64,000 nucleotides of DNA from the NCBI RefSeq assembly GCF_016920785.2, contig NW_024609884.1, positions 82,005,346 to 82,069,345 on the forward strand, written 5' to 3'. A model generated the notes under the pieces. The model saw only the letters and a program-made list of their open reading frames with translations. It was not told the DNA's origin and made no database searches. Origin of the DNA: Ixodes scapularis. Lineage: Eukaryota > Arthropoda > Arachnida > Ixodida > Ixodidae. Positions 33,773 through 45,868 of the stretch are shown piece by piece; position 1 is the first letter of the stretch; every line of letters starts with the position of its first letter. The position numbers were made by a program, and so were the translations under genes.

Positions 33773-34428
33773 TAAAACCAAAAGCAATGTTAAAAGACAC
33801 AATCCAAAAGTCATAAAGACGTAATGCCTAAAAGCGAAGCTAAAAGATACAGTTTAGAATATATGGAGGCGTAAAACCAGAAACAATGCCAAAAGTTAAT
33901 TTAAAACTCATAGACGCTTAAAACCAAATGCAATGCTATAAAAGACAATTTAAAATTTAAAGATACCTTAAAATAGTGAAGCCAAAATACATCATTCAAA
34001 TTTTATGGAGACCTAAAACCACAGACAATCCTGAGAAAAACCACACAAAAAGACTCGGTACATAATATTTCCGTAACTTCATTTCATAGTTGGTGTATTT
34101 TCTTGGAATATCGAAGTTTACTGTTTTCCTACGTTGTTTTTGATTGTTTTTACTTGAATTCACTCGTTAAGTAATATTTCGTTAGTATCCCAAACTTCTG
34201 CAGACTACCTATAGCTCAATCAGCTATTCTTCGGATGCGAAATCTTCTAGCCGTGATTCGTATGTAATGTTCCTCCGCATCCGTTTTATTACATTATTTT
34301 TTAATTAAAGCAGGTCGTGTAAATGGTTACTCCATATGTTAGTTTTAATGCGAAAGCATTAACTGTCTCATTTAGCGAGACGACGTCATCAGTTTGAAGC
34401 GCGAAAACGGCACCTTAAATTCTTTCTG
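33773..34428. other. No recognised feature; short AAAACCA-rich words
   Basis: Between 33,775 and 34,060 AAAACCAAAAGCAATG-like words recur about five times at irregular 60-70 bp spacing, suggesting a very old tandem repeat. Otherwise nothing is seen. Confidence 0.4.
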
Positions 34429-35097
34429 GGTCATTCCATGTGAAACGTCCCAGACGTTGCGCTCGACCACCTCCGATTTCTAAAAACAAATCATGGCTTT
34501 TTGCCGCAATGTCCGTAGCCATGCCCTAAAATATTTTTGACGAAAAAAATATTTATCACGTGAGCGCGGTTTTAATTTTTAAGAACAGCCTGAAACTAGG
34601 CATCACTTAATAATTGATGAAAAATCTGCTTTTTAATGAAACACTCAACAATATTTTTTCTTAATTTTGCATGACTTTTGACTTACAATGTGGTTGGGCT
34701 TGTGCAGTTTTGTTTAATATAAAAAATTTTTAACTAATTTTTTTGAAAATTTGAACATTTATGTTGATTTATTCAAAAATATCTAATTGCTCCCGGGACT
34801 TAATACAACTTTTTACCACCTTCCGTGCAGATATATAATTTATAAAAAGTGTTTAAAACCGTTCAGTTCAATATCTTGCAGTAAACAACAATCCTGAAGT
34901 TGCAAAAAAAGTGCTTCATAAACAGCTGCTTATTTCACCCTGAGGTGGTGCAAGTAAAAATACAAAATATGGTAATTTTGGAAGAACAATCGATAGTCTT
35001 TTGATTCAGAATGTTTAATCAAAGTAATTTTTGTTTAAAGCGAGAAAACAATTTTTAAAGTTGGACTCTTGCACCACAACCCGGCGTCGCTTCTTAA
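34429..35097 (+). repeat. Dispersed repeat R1, copy A, left part
   Basis: Begins GGGTCATTCCATGTGAAACG and runs to TCGCTTC-TTAA. The same order of words (CCACCTCCGATTTCTAAA, CCGTAGCCATGCCCTAAA, TTAATTGAACGG-type, GCACCACAACC-GGCGTCGC) occurs in three other copies: 51,110-52,650 (+), 54,660-53,962 (-) and 55,412-54,722 (-). In intact copies the TTAA is followed by CGCCTCTTCGCC; here that continuation is found only at 50,857. R1 may itself be a transposon, but its termini do not form a clear TIR. Confidence 0.85.
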
Positions 35098-36750
35098 AAG
35101 GACACTGACACCCCCAAATTTTTTTTTTAATTTTTGCCAGGCGCTTTATTATGGTGTCGGAGGACTACCCAATTAATATTTTGCAACAGAGTGGCGTATT
35201 TTTTTAATAAAGTCAAAAGGCGCAACTGCTCGAAACCGAAACCGAAACCCGACGGAGGTCGGAGAAGTGGAGAGAAGAGAGTGAGTGGCGGAAGTCACGT
35301 GGCTACACCCGACCGTTTTTTGTTTTTTTTTTTTTTCTTCTTCCTGGTAGCAGACGACATGCGGCGTTTGGGAACTGCTCGCCGTGGGATTCTTTTGCAG
35401 TTATGTATGTTCCGCTCGTTGTTCTCTACTCCAAGATGAGTTGTTTTGTACATTGAGGAGTTGGAGATGAGTAGTGAGTGCCCGTGGTGAATGATCGGCT
35501 CCGAAAAGAATACACCTAAGATGTAGCGTGAAGAGCTGGCTCACATGTCCCGCGTCCGAAACAGAAGTGGCATTGTGCGACAGAGTTTCCGAAAGATCAA
35601 CGGGATCGGGACCAATGGCTGGCTGCAATTCCTGTAAACCATTTACGGGCACCTCGGAAAGCGGACGCTACCTGATTTATATGCTCCTTGTATTTTGTGG
35701 AAAGTGATTACATTGAGTTCGCAGGTGTCAAAAAGGATATCCCATACCATCTAATTCAGCGACGTGTCGTCCACAACATTTGTTTCTTATTTTTTTTTGT
35801 TTCTTCAGTAATAATAGTAAAAAAAAAAAAAAAGAAATGTAGACATCAAAAAATATTTAGAAAAAAAAAAACGTTTCACGGGGGATCGAACCCGGCTCTA
35901 CCGGGTGCGAAGGGAACGTCTTTCCCACTGAGCTACTGGGGCATATCGAAAGTGGGGTATCTTTTTCCTTTGTAATAATTCAGCCGATAAACTGTAAGTT
36001 GGAAAGTTTGCTGCCGATTTTCCTCTAGCAAAAGCACTCCCGGGTCGAACTTGGGATGCACCACGCATTGGCGACATTCTCACCTAGTAAAGAAATCGTA
36101 CGCGTGCATATTCCACTCGAAGTAGACACGTCGCGCTTGACGTTTGCGCGAGCGATGTCTTCAGCCACAAGAAGGGAGCGACGGCTCGGCGACGTCTTCG
36201 TGCAAATCGGCTTGGTGGTCGGGCGTGTCGTACGGGATGAATACCAATTCTTTTGACCCGTCCCAAATTTCTCTTTTAAAGGCAGACAAAATTCGCCGGT
36301 ACCGCGAACGACAGTTCTGAAATAAAGGTCCCACGCCCGTCGTCCGCTGCCATCGCCGTCCCTGCGAGTCCCACGATACGCGAAACGACGCACGCACAGA
36401 ATGCTTCCGGTTGTCTGTGGAACTTTTTTTTCAATCAACGTATTTGCAGCTTTTTAGAAGCCACAAAAAATGGGTTTTATATTTTTTTCTATTTTTAATA
36501 TTGAGTGTGCTTTCAGTGACCCACGACTTTGATTAAATTTGGTGGTCGCATCGATACCTTAGAAAACGGCCCGTGACCGCGAAAAAGAGAGTGAGCGAGA
36601 CTCGAACCGGCCAGTTCTTGATCGGCGGTTTTCGGGCGGAAAGAAACCGAATTTCGAGCCGCAAATTCTGTTCTGGGTAGTTGAGCTCTCATATGTCACG
36701 TACAACTAAAAACCTCGGCGAGCATAAATACCCTGTCAGTGTCCCTTTAA
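35094..36750. mobile_element. TTAA element, 1.65 kb, segment 1 of a chain
   Basis: TTAA at 35,094-35,097 and 36,747-36,750 flanks inverted termini AAGGACACTGACA and TGTCAGTGTCCCT. Its interior contains a tRNA-like sequence (35,942-35,876), A and T homopolymers and a 137-codon minus frame (36,438-36,025) with no recognised domain. By TSD and terminal purines it resembles Kolobok-type elements. Confidence 0.8.
35876..35942 (-). repeat. tRNA-related sequence
   Basis: On the minus strand the A box TAGCTCAGTGGG and the B box GGTTCGATCCC lie at tRNA spacing, with an acceptor-like GCCCCAG at the 5' side. The D-stem and anticodon stem do not pair and there is no matching acceptor 3' strand. T-rich sequence follows, like a Pol III terminator. 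Confidence 0.6.
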
Positions 36751-37313
36751 GGCTGCGGTACCACGGCGGCCATCTTGAACAAAACATTAGTTGAACCACC
36801 AGGGCGGCGTTGGCTGTCCGTATGAGCAAATGCTGCAAAACCTGCGCGCCAATTTCGAAACCCTTTTTCCCGTCGCTTGCGACCTTGAGTTTCCTTCCCC
36901 ACTCTTACGTCCCTCCTTTCACGTGTTCACCCTCTGGCGCGTCGCGCCCACGTTCATTGTTGGGAGGACAATGTACCGGATAATCCCCAACTTGAGGCCC
37001 CCTGCCAAAATTGTCCGGCTACCAAGTGATTTGAGCGAGATGGGGTTTTGAAGCGGTATGGAAAAGTGGGACCGTCAATTTTGAACTATGCCTTTTCGAT
37101 ACTGCATAAGTTGTGTACGGGGCTGGCCAAGGCACGGGCGCGAGGACGTAACTGTATACAATGCTTGGGTTGCAGGAGCACTCGCGCGTAGAAATGGTAG
37201 GACGCGCTTTCTGAAATCACACGCCTACATTCCGCAGCATTGCAATCCTACGAGTAAAACAGAGTACATCTTCGGACAGTGCGTGAGTTGATGCCGGCCG
37301 TACGAAAGACACA

Positions 37314-37404
37314 CCTCGCGCTTCCTGTCACTATAGTGACAGGAAGCGCGAGGCGCGTACGTACAAGCAGAGGCAGTATACTGCCTCTGCTTGTACGTAC
37401 GCGC
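37314..37404. repeat. Two abutting perfect palindromes (40 and 52 bp)
   Basis: 37,314-37,353 is a perfect 40-bp palindrome centred on CACTATAGTG. 37,353-37,404 is a perfect 52-bp palindrome centred on CAGTATACTG. They share one base. Neither has a spacer, so each could extrude as a hairpin. Confidence 0.97.
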
Positions 37405-38368
37405 TGCCGATTGGCGGTCCTTTCTTTATTTTGTTTCGTCGCTCTTTTGAAAATACTGAAACTAATATTTTCTCAGACCCTGCTCATCGTACCTCTGCAC
37501 TACAGTTGTGTAAACACATTGTGATGTAATTTTAGATATGGGACGGAGTGTCTACATTCTTATTTCGTGTGTAATGCCGGCATAATATTCCTTTGCTGCC
37601 AGAGGGTCAAAATAATGGTAGGGTCGGCAGCAAAAACTAATTCAATGACCGAATTATGATCAAACACCAGTAAGAACATAAAAAAGAAATCACATGGGGA
37701 CAATAAAAATATTGCTACAAGAGGATGGTGCGCGGGGCACAAACAATATTCGGAGTGACGTTGAGGGAACGCGACAAGCCAGATCTTTCCTGATGGCAGC
37801 CGTAAAAGTTGATCTGGTGCCTCGTTTTGATCGGCTTTGCACGGAAACTCGTCGACTACCGACTATCTTGTCAGTGGTGAACATAGTGAGCATGAACTGG
37901 ATGATTTTTTTTGTTGTTTTTGTTTCTGTAGTTAAATGAGAGCATGGAAATATGAGACGTCCGCTGACGCTTGCGTCGGCTAACGGAACCTCAATCGCCG
38001 ATCGCGGCCGATGTCATGGGCGTATACAAATACATCAAGTCGTCTGGGCGGGAGCAGTTGAAGCGCCGCACTTTTTTGGCCGGTCAGTAGAGACTCCGCG
38101 AATTCTGACTCGAGGCTACTCTGTGCGGAGGGAGCCGCTACTGAGCGCGACCAATCGGAAACCAAGGATGGCTGAAATTTCCTAATTGCCATGAGATTTG
38201 CAAATTCGTTCTTCCCGTCGTAGTAAATTCGTCCGAATCGCTATTCGATTTACTAATCGATTATTTGGATGAAAAGATATATTTTAAATTTCGTACGTGG
38301 CTCACCAAATGGCAATAAATTGGTATAGGATTTCAAACCTATATAGTGTCACTCTAATTCCTTACAGC

Positions 38369-38413
38369 GTTGCATAGTTAGTTTCGGCTGACGGCCGAAA
38401 CTAACTATGCAAC
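38369..38413. repeat. Perfect 20-bp-arm hairpin
   Basis: GTTGCATAGTTAGTTTCGGC at 38,369-38,388 is followed by a 5-nt loop and its exact complement at 38,394-38,413. Confidence 0.97.
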
Positions 38414-38509
38414 ACAATTTTCGCTAAAGGCTACCGTTATTTACAAAATATGACGAGCGTAGTTATTATATCTGCAATAATTTGATAGCAGAAACATAAT
38501 TCGATCAAG

Positions 38510-39556
38510 CTACTTGATGAGTTGGCGTTCAATGAAGCGGTGTTCGATGAAATGTCCACTATTCGATGAAACGCCAATCAATAAAACAGAGCTTCATCGG
38601 ACGAAGATGCCTAGATGTTGTGGTCCGAAATATTTCGCGCAAAAACGAAAGACACCAGAATAAACAACAAGTAAAACCACAGAGCTGCCCCGCCTCATAT
38701 CACCCTCAGTTGGAGCTCGACTGACACATTGCGCCGATCAAGCATCACCAACAGCTCAACACCTAAACGCCACGGCGTTCACTATCTTTGTTTGGGTGAT
38801 TCCACCCACTAATATAACAACTCATACAATGCGCCGTGATAAAGTGCTTTTTGTCTTTGTGTATGTGTTTTCGTGACATCTAACCTCTGTTTGCGCTCTG
38901 ACTAAGAATGAAACCATGTATACTAAAACATCGATAGTGGTCTCTATTTTTAGCAACGCTCGCACACGTCTTGTCTTTGACGCAGTGGCATTCTCATCTC
39001 CCATACACGGACATTTGGACAAAATAGGTTGGTCGGCCTTCACTCATTAGCTGCGGAACGTTTTGACCGTGACGTATGTATAATTCAAAGAAGCACCGAC
39101 AGGCGGGTGCCCCTTTGAAAACAAATCATGCTCGCGTAGAGATATTTAGCGGCTATAGTATAGTCCGTGGGTATTTATTTCTAGGCCAACTCGTCGGCGT
39201 CAGTCAGTACAGGCGCTGGAGGCGTGATGAAAATGCTGGCAGATGTCGGCTTGACGAGCCCCACACTCTCCCCTTACAGCAGATGGCAAATAAACCAACA
39301 ACAATATTTGTCGACGGGCAATTGATTGAAGAGGCCAATCGGTAGTAGGATGACTCGACAAAGGGTAATTCATCAAAAATTCCAACTCGTTGACAATTGT
39401 CTGTGAGGCAATTCAGTTTCCACATTGCACTCATCTTCTGTATTAGAACACATGCACATGTTAGACATTTTAATATGAGCAAGTTTCGGGCACCGGATAT
39501 TTTTTTGAAAAGCTGTTTCACCGAATTTCGCATCTCCCGGTTCGTCGAATTTCGAT
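38510..39556. mobile_element. Foldback-like element, about 1.05 kb (candidate)
   Basis: The left array (38,518-38,585) has GTTCGATGAAATGTCC and ATTCGATGAAACGCC units. The right end (39,510-39,556) has GCTGTTTCACCGAAT and GTTCGTCGAATTTCG in the reverse orientation. The unit matches that of the 29.2-31.6 kb element. No TSD could be fixed. Confidence 0.5.
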
Positions 39557-39837
39557 ATGAAATCATAATATAATTATTATACTTGTCACTTCTTCAATTA
39601 GAAATGGTTCCAGATAATTATAAAATAAAAGTAGGCTTTCGCAAAAATGTCGATTATAGGCTATGCCAACGTAGCCGAACAGTAAAAAAAAATGTTATGA
39701 GGGTGTTTTTGTTAGGGTTCAGGAAAGACAAAGGCGATTCTTCAAATGAGCACTGGTCACACAGGCCGACTGGTAACATAATTAAAATAAAAGCACCGAC
39801 TTCACAGAACAGGAAAAACCAATTTCACTAGACGTTT

Positions 39838-39893
39838 CGCCTCCATGAATAAACGCCTCCATGAATAAACGGCTCCATGAATCATGAATAACC
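39838..39893. repeat. Short tandem repeat, 16-bp unit
   Basis: Three and a half copies of CGCCTCCATGAATAAA, diverging at the end to GGCTCCATGAATCATG. Confidence 0.85.
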
Positions 39894-39977
39894 AACTCGC
39901 CCAAGCTGAAGTTCTGACCAGTTTCGCCTCCCTTGCGGGAGGCATCTTCAGTAGTTACACAACAATGCCTGTGTAAG

Positions 39978-40341
39978 CTTCGTGGAGAGGGCCGCGTTTT
40001 TTGTTACACACGGATGTGTGTGTCCCTGCGAACAAACCACGATTCTAGGATTTTCGGGACCCCCATCTGTCCTCCCTCGCCAAGGTCGTCGCGGCCGGGA
40101 AGTCAAAATAATGCCCTATTGTCCACACATAGTACACCAGTTCAGACTTCAGTCGGGTCGCGTGGGATGCGCACGTGACGTCACGCTTGTGTTTACAAAG
40201 CAAATGAAAAGTTCAACCTCAAGTCAACGCTATTTATCAAATATGTCCGTACTTCGTGGAGAGGGCCGCGGTTTTTCTTACACACGGATGTGTCTCTGAG
40301 AACAAACACGATTTTAGGAGATTTTCGGGACCCCCATCTTT
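39978..40341. repeat. Direct repeat of about 90 bp, 274-bp offset
   Basis: 39,978-40,070 and 40,252-40,341 share CTTCGTGGAGAGGGCCGCG, TTACACACGGATGTGT and TTTTCGGGACCCCCATCT, with small indels. Function unknown. Confidence 0.85.
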
Positions 40342-41808
40342 GTCATAGGGTGACTCGTTTATCGGACTGTTCGTCGCAGCGAGAGTACAGGGAAGGATAA
40401 TAATTCATACCCTATATCGTGCAGAAGAGAAGAATATTTAAAAAAAAAGAAAACGAAGCGAAAATTTTGATTTCCTTTCTTGTGGACAGGGCATTGTAGG
40501 TGAACGTGGCTTCCTTGTTTGATTCGCCAAAGTAGCAACAAAGCGGCATTTTACGATCGAGCGAGCACCGTCGGAAACACTGCCCAAAATAATTTTATAG
40601 GGAGTTTCACGGCTTTCCACTGCGACATAAGCACGTGGATAGAAAAACAAATATTGACAACAATAAATGTCGAATATTTTCGGCACGCTCACACCTGGTT
40701 TTTCTTCATAATTTGATGACTCATATGCTGATTTTGTTTGCGGAACCGTACTTCTGACCGGCAATTTTATTGCGTACGCGAAGCTTTTGCGTGCGATCCA
40801 CTAAAGTTAATTATTTTGGGGTGTCCAAGTTGAAGCGGTGCGTGTTATTTTTCGATCTCTGTCCGAATGATACAAAGTTTCATGTTTTCACCCTGTGAGT
40901 GAAGTGAGTTGGTCAGTGCTAGCATCGAAGGCTAACTTCGAACTCTAATTTGGAAATAATGTCTCTGTTGCCGCATCGCGGACAAAGATATATATATATG
41001 CTCTTATCACTGTAGCAAAATAATGTGGCAGGATTTGTGCTCTTGTTATGATCGTGAACCATTGTAGCCGACGTCATCCCAGCACGGCGTATCGTTTTTG
41101 TATTCGGTTCAGCCCTGCAAACCACACTTAGGAAAAAAATGAAAGTTTGCACCTTGTTTGTTAATTTTTTTGTTATACTGCTGAAACACATTGCGCCCCG
41201 TGTTTTTGAAGGCACGGTAGACGGTGGTGACGGTGAGGTGACCGACCCCCATGTCAGCCGGCGTCTCGCTCGACCTCCTCGGAGGACAGGTCGTTTTTAC
41301 TGGTGACTGGTGCATACTTGGAGCAACTCCGCGCGCATTGCGTTCTTCATCTCAGAGAACGCAATACATGACTCAGCTCTATCTCGTCATCGCTCCAAAA
41401 TGACAAGTGGAATTCGCAACTGTAGTCGGTGACAGGTCAAGAACGAAGTTGGAGCTCCTCCCACCCTGTTCCACTTCAGCGGAGCGAACGGGGGAGAGGA
41501 GGTCGCCCCCTCTCCAGCGTTCGCAAATGGCAAATTTTAGTTTATTAGGCTACTAACTGTCAATTTACACTCGTTCCTTTACGTCCGCCGCAGCCGATAA
41601 TGTTATCCCCGGGAATACCAAAAGTGTAATTTCTTTCAGCAAAAAAAAAACAAAACAAAACAAAACATAATAATAAAACGCCCGGTATATCACAGCTTTG
41701 ACAACGCTTCACGTGTGTGAGGTTCGATGACCGACAGAGAACCACCGCTGGCCGCGCTCCCGAAGCGGGGAAGTGCAATTTATGGAGACCGATCATATTA
41801 TCAGAAAG

Positions 41809-41867
41809 GTGCAGACTAGGGAGCCTTCATGTGCGCGAAGCGCACATGGAGGCACTCTAATGCAGAC
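41809..41867. mobile_element. 43-bp hAT mini-element (family M1, copy B)
   Basis: The element is 41,817-41,859: TAGGGAGCCTTCATGTGCGC, a 3-nt loop, then the complement of TAGAGTGCCTCCATGTGCGC. It consists almost only of the two TIRs. It is flanked by an 8-bp near-perfect TSD, GTGCAGAC (41,809-41,816) and ATGCAGAC (41,860-41,867). The termini match copies A and C. Confidence 0.85.
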
Positions 41868-42642
41868 AATCCAGGAAAAGTATTCTTGCAACTATGAGGT
41901 TCCAGTTGTACTTACACATGCATTATCGTCAAATTTGACGGAGTTCCTTCCAACACTAAAGAGTTGTCAAGAGTGAAGATTATAAAGGAGAATATCAGCA
42001 GGAATCTATTGTCTGTTTACTGAAAACAAAACAAGCATCAGAAACACGCATTTGGGCGGCCGGGGAGGCCAGAAGCACGGACTGCGCGCACCCAGCGTGG
42101 AACCAGCGAATGAGAGGGCACTCCTAGCAATCTGTTTTCAGAGCCACGGTATGCCGGCTGCCGGCCAAATGTCCACTTTAATTCTATTATGGCTTTCGAA
42201 ACGTAAATACACGCTCCAGAATTTTCAACAATATCACGCGAGCGCCGACCGGCCTGTAGATCAGCGCATCATCACGGCGCGAAGTAGCGATATCAATGAC
42301 AGTACGCGCGTGCGCAGAAGAAACGCGCCGAAGTCGGCGTCGGCTGCTAAGCTGTTTCCCCAATCACGACCCACCCCTGGCGCGACGCCCACCGCTTGCT
42401 CCACCCCATAAGCAGGGGACCTAGTAATCAAAGCGACACGCACGGTACGCAAACACGAACAGCAGCCAGTAGGAAGGACACCGACACGAGCTTAGTCAGC
42501 GAACGAAAAGACAGACACAAACTTCACTCTAGGCAAACAGAGCAGGGGTAGTTACAAGGATGAGAGGCGTGCGCAGACGGAGGTAAGCAGTGCACAATAA
42601 ATACGCGAAAACTCGCAGCAACCGAAGAACTACGCAGCAAAC

Positions 42643-43078
42643 ACGTACTATCGGGGAAAAATGAAATGCGAACAGAGGAGCGCGTGGCGCGCGGTACAGG
42701 CTGCGCCGCCTGGAAGTGAGCCTAGGGGCGAGGGTGCGTGGCCTACTTCGATGTGTTCACGCCCCTCCCTCTGCGCTCCTCAAGCTTCGGCAGTACGCCT
42801 CTCAGTGCGCTGAAAGCTGTCACCGCTATCTTTGCCTGCTCGGCGAGTGCGGCGAGCTTCTTTGCACCGCACGCGCTGAGCCAGCAAAGATAGCTGTGAT
42901 AGCTTTCAGCGCACCAAGAGGCGCACTGCTGAAGCTTGGGGAGCGCAGAGGGAGGGGCGTGAACACGTCGGAGTAGGTCACGCACCCTCGCTCCTAGGCT
43001 CACTTCCAGGCGGCGCAGCCTGTACCGCGAGCCACGCGTTCCTCTGTTCGCATTTCATTTTTCCTCGATAGTACGTGC
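42643..43078. repeat. 436-bp imperfect palindrome
   Basis: The left arm 42,643-42,852 and right arm 42,867-43,078 are about 85-90% complementary around a 14-nt loop. As a result two nearly identical 86-codon frames run on opposite strands (42,716-42,976 plus; 43,003-42,743 minus); these are mirror images of one sequence and not genes. The outer ends read CACGTACTATCG and CGATAGTACGTG. No TSD was identified. Confidence 0.92.
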
Positions 43079-44333
43079 ACACGCACCAGAAGCACGTGCG
43101 TCACGCTGCGTATCTACGCGGAACTGGCGATTTTGGCATTTCGGTAATTTGAAACTTCGATATCGATTGCGTGAACAATTTATTCAGCAAACTGAACCGG
43201 TGGAGCCTCGCATAAAAAAAAAATCGTTTGACAATATGAAAGCGACTGAAATTCTTCCTAAAAGCTATATTAGCAGAAAGTACCGTGTTATAAAGGACCT
43301 CACGAGTTTCGACCAAGTTTTCCAGCACGTTATTTTGCAAGAAACGGAAGAAGCCAAGTGTACAACCAGTTTCCGAAGCTGGCAACCACAGCTGGAATCA
43401 GCGCCATCCTCGGCAGTTTCCTGAACCTCGCGTAGTCACATTTCAGCCACCGCCACATAGAGGGCGCAACCAGACATCCAATTTGTGTTTTCTGTATGTT
43501 TTATGATTTGTTTTAATAAATAGGCTCGATTAGTGAAAATGTGGGCTAGTAATCAGGACCTGGAACAGTAATCTCCATTTAATACTAAAGATATCGGCAT
43601 AAATGTCTGCCAAAAAGGGTCAAAATACTCGGTTTTGACTATCAACAAATTCGTGATTTCGCCTATATTCAAACTTTTTTTATGGAAACTCCAAGGTGAA
43701 ATTTAGAAAAAGGGCCACTAATGACAAAGCAGAATATGTTTTTCTTTGCAGGTCTACAATTTTATTCAAATGTGCCAATCCCTAAGCGCTGTACCACTGT
43801 ACTACCAAATGAAGTTTGCCAAAAAAAACTGTTTTTGTCACTTTTCACGTGAGCATTCCGAAAAAAGTTTAGGCCATATTACAATGAAATTTAGCGTAGC
43901 TCTTTCTATCATAGTTGCAAACACATGTGAAAAGTTTCAAATAAAATGACCGAGTAGGCGGCCAAAAATCCGCGACTGAATGTGCTTCCGCGAGGTACAT
44001 TTTTTAAAGTAAATATCTGTCAAAATAAAATGAAAAACGAAAAAAGGGCCTCTAGTGACAATGAACGCACTCTTCTTCTATAACATTCTAAAATTTGAAA
44101 TAAATTGCTCCAATTGTGCACCCTGTACCACTGTACTACGAAACCATGTTTTGCCGAAAAGGCCAATGTTCGCGGGTGCCCACTGAATTAGCGTTTTGCA
44201 CTAGGAAAACAAATCCTACATCAGAGGAAAGATAATGTTGTACAGGACAAGATGATATATAACACATAATTTTAGAAAGCTTGAACACGCCACAATCGCA
44301 TTTCGAAAACGTGCGGAAAGCGTCATATGTCAT

Positions 44334-44379
44334 GGCCGCCGTGGGACCGCAGCCTTAAGGCTGCGGTCCCACGGCAGCC
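44334..44379. repeat. 46-bp palindrome at a TTAA junction
   Basis: CCGTGGGACCGCAGCC-TTAA-GGCTGCGGTCCCACGG, one mismatch in the outermost 7 bp. It is the abutment of the right end of segment 2 and the left end of segment 3 around a shared TTAA. Confidence 0.95.
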
Positions 44380-44564
44380 ATCTTGAACAAAGCGTTAGTT
44401 CAACCAATAGATGGCGACACGCACCCGTGGGGTGGCCGAAATATTGGTTCACAGTGGGATGGCTCGAGCACCATCACGTTCCCCTCGTGGCCTTGCTCGC
44501 GCCGCCGCCAGCTGTGCTCAGCTAGCTCAAGTAGCGTGGCCCAGCAAACAGATGTACGCGAGAA

Positions 44565-45295
44565 TAGGGAGTTTTAGAATAACGTGCGCAATTTTAGCGC
44601 ACGCTAGCGCTAAATTTAGTGCTTGTATTAGCGAACGCGACGCGAGAGAGTTTTAGAATAGCGTTTCTCCGTCGCGACGCAAAAGCCCAAGCATCTCGCG
44701 CTTGCGACGCCACCAAGACACAGTCACATTTTTTATTTCACACACGAAATGCTGTAACTTAAGAAAAAGAAGTTTTTTAGCCCAGAGTATAATTTTAGAT
44801 TTGTTTAAACAGAAGAATGCGACGCGAGCGGTTGATCGGTTGTGTCCGCTTGCGTCGCCTCGGCAAGAGAGGTCTCGTGTACTGACCTTCGCACATCGTA
44901 CCTTCGCCGAGAAATGTTCGCGCGTCACAAGCATAAAGCTGTCGGTGATCGTTGCCAAACCGAGTTCAATGTCGTCTTGTATTGAAAATCGCAGTCGCGA
45001 GGATGCCGCCGACGTCGCACTCACGACGCCGACAAAGCAGCCGCTGACATAATCCAGGAAACCGCCATCTTTTTTCAACTCTGCTCGTCTTGGCTTTAGC
45101 CAACTTCTCATCACGAATCCTCCTTGGACAAGCGCAAGACTCTTTGCGTACGCACGCTATTTCCGAGAAATAGCGCACGCTAAAATTGCGCACGCAAAGC
45201 GCAAAATCTGGTTTGCGTTCGGAGCATGCGCAGTAGCGACGACGCTATTCTTTGCGCACGCAAAGCTTTAGCGTGCGCTATTCTAAAACTCCCTA
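44565..45295. mobile_element. TA-flanked element, 727 bp (family M3)
   Basis: 44,567-45,293, with inverted termini GGGAGTTTTAGAATA and its complement, and TA on each side. Subterminal words GCGCACGCTAAA and TTTTAGAATAGCG repeat near both ends. A 153-codon minus frame inside (45,114-44,653) has no recognised domain. The termini resemble the elements at 48,139-48,299 and 56,344-56,530. Confidence 0.82.
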
Positions 45296-45868
45296 ATGTC
45301 AGGCTGGGTATAAATTGTTCTCTGATATAGGGACATGCGGTTCGGCGGTTGTAACGGGCTTTCGCAATAAATCTTACCAAGAAGGAATCAAATGTTGATT
45401 GACGTGTCAATATTATATCAATGAAAATTTACTCTGCAGGAATGCACGCTCAGTAGACTCAACCAGTGGAAGCGGACGTCAAGTAAACTGCTTCGCGATT
45501 TACGGTACTTACCTCACCATTTTAATGACGACTAAAATAACGTCACGAAATATTGTGTTTCACGGGGTCCGGAAGATGTTGTAAAGGTTGTTACATTATA
45601 GTTCCCGGAAAACAAACGCCGTTGCAATATTTTCGGAAGTACCGACACACATAATGTCGTAAGTACAGCTTAGGAAAACCATCAGAAGAAATAGGAAGAC
45701 GTTTATTTGCAATGAAGACGCTATGAATGAACGGCGTTTAGCGACGGCAAGTTATGAGCGTTCGGGAATTTATAAGTTGACGTGATTGCTAACTATGGAC
45801 ATGCGAACAATGAAGACCAGTTTTGTCGCGAGGTGGTGTTGCGGTGATGACCTGATATCGGACGACTC

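Larger units (their letters stand above)
36747..44358. mobile_element. TTAA-delimited segment 2 (7.6 kb) with nested insertions
   Basis: Starts after TTAA (36,747-36,750) with GGCTGCGGTACCACGGCGGC and ends with CCGCCGTGGGACCGCAGCC before TTAA (44,355-44,358). The termini are inverted repeats of about 20 bp. It contains perfect palindromes, a foldback-like element (38.5-39.6 kb), direct repeats at 40 kb, a 43-bp hAT derivative and a 436-bp palindrome. A 91-codon frame at 43,149-43,424 (+) near the right end is unassigned. No transposase is recognised. Confidence 0.65.

Noticed and set aside
42716..43003. Pair of 86-codon similar proteins on opposite strands
   Set aside because: They are mirror readings of a palindrome, not two genes.
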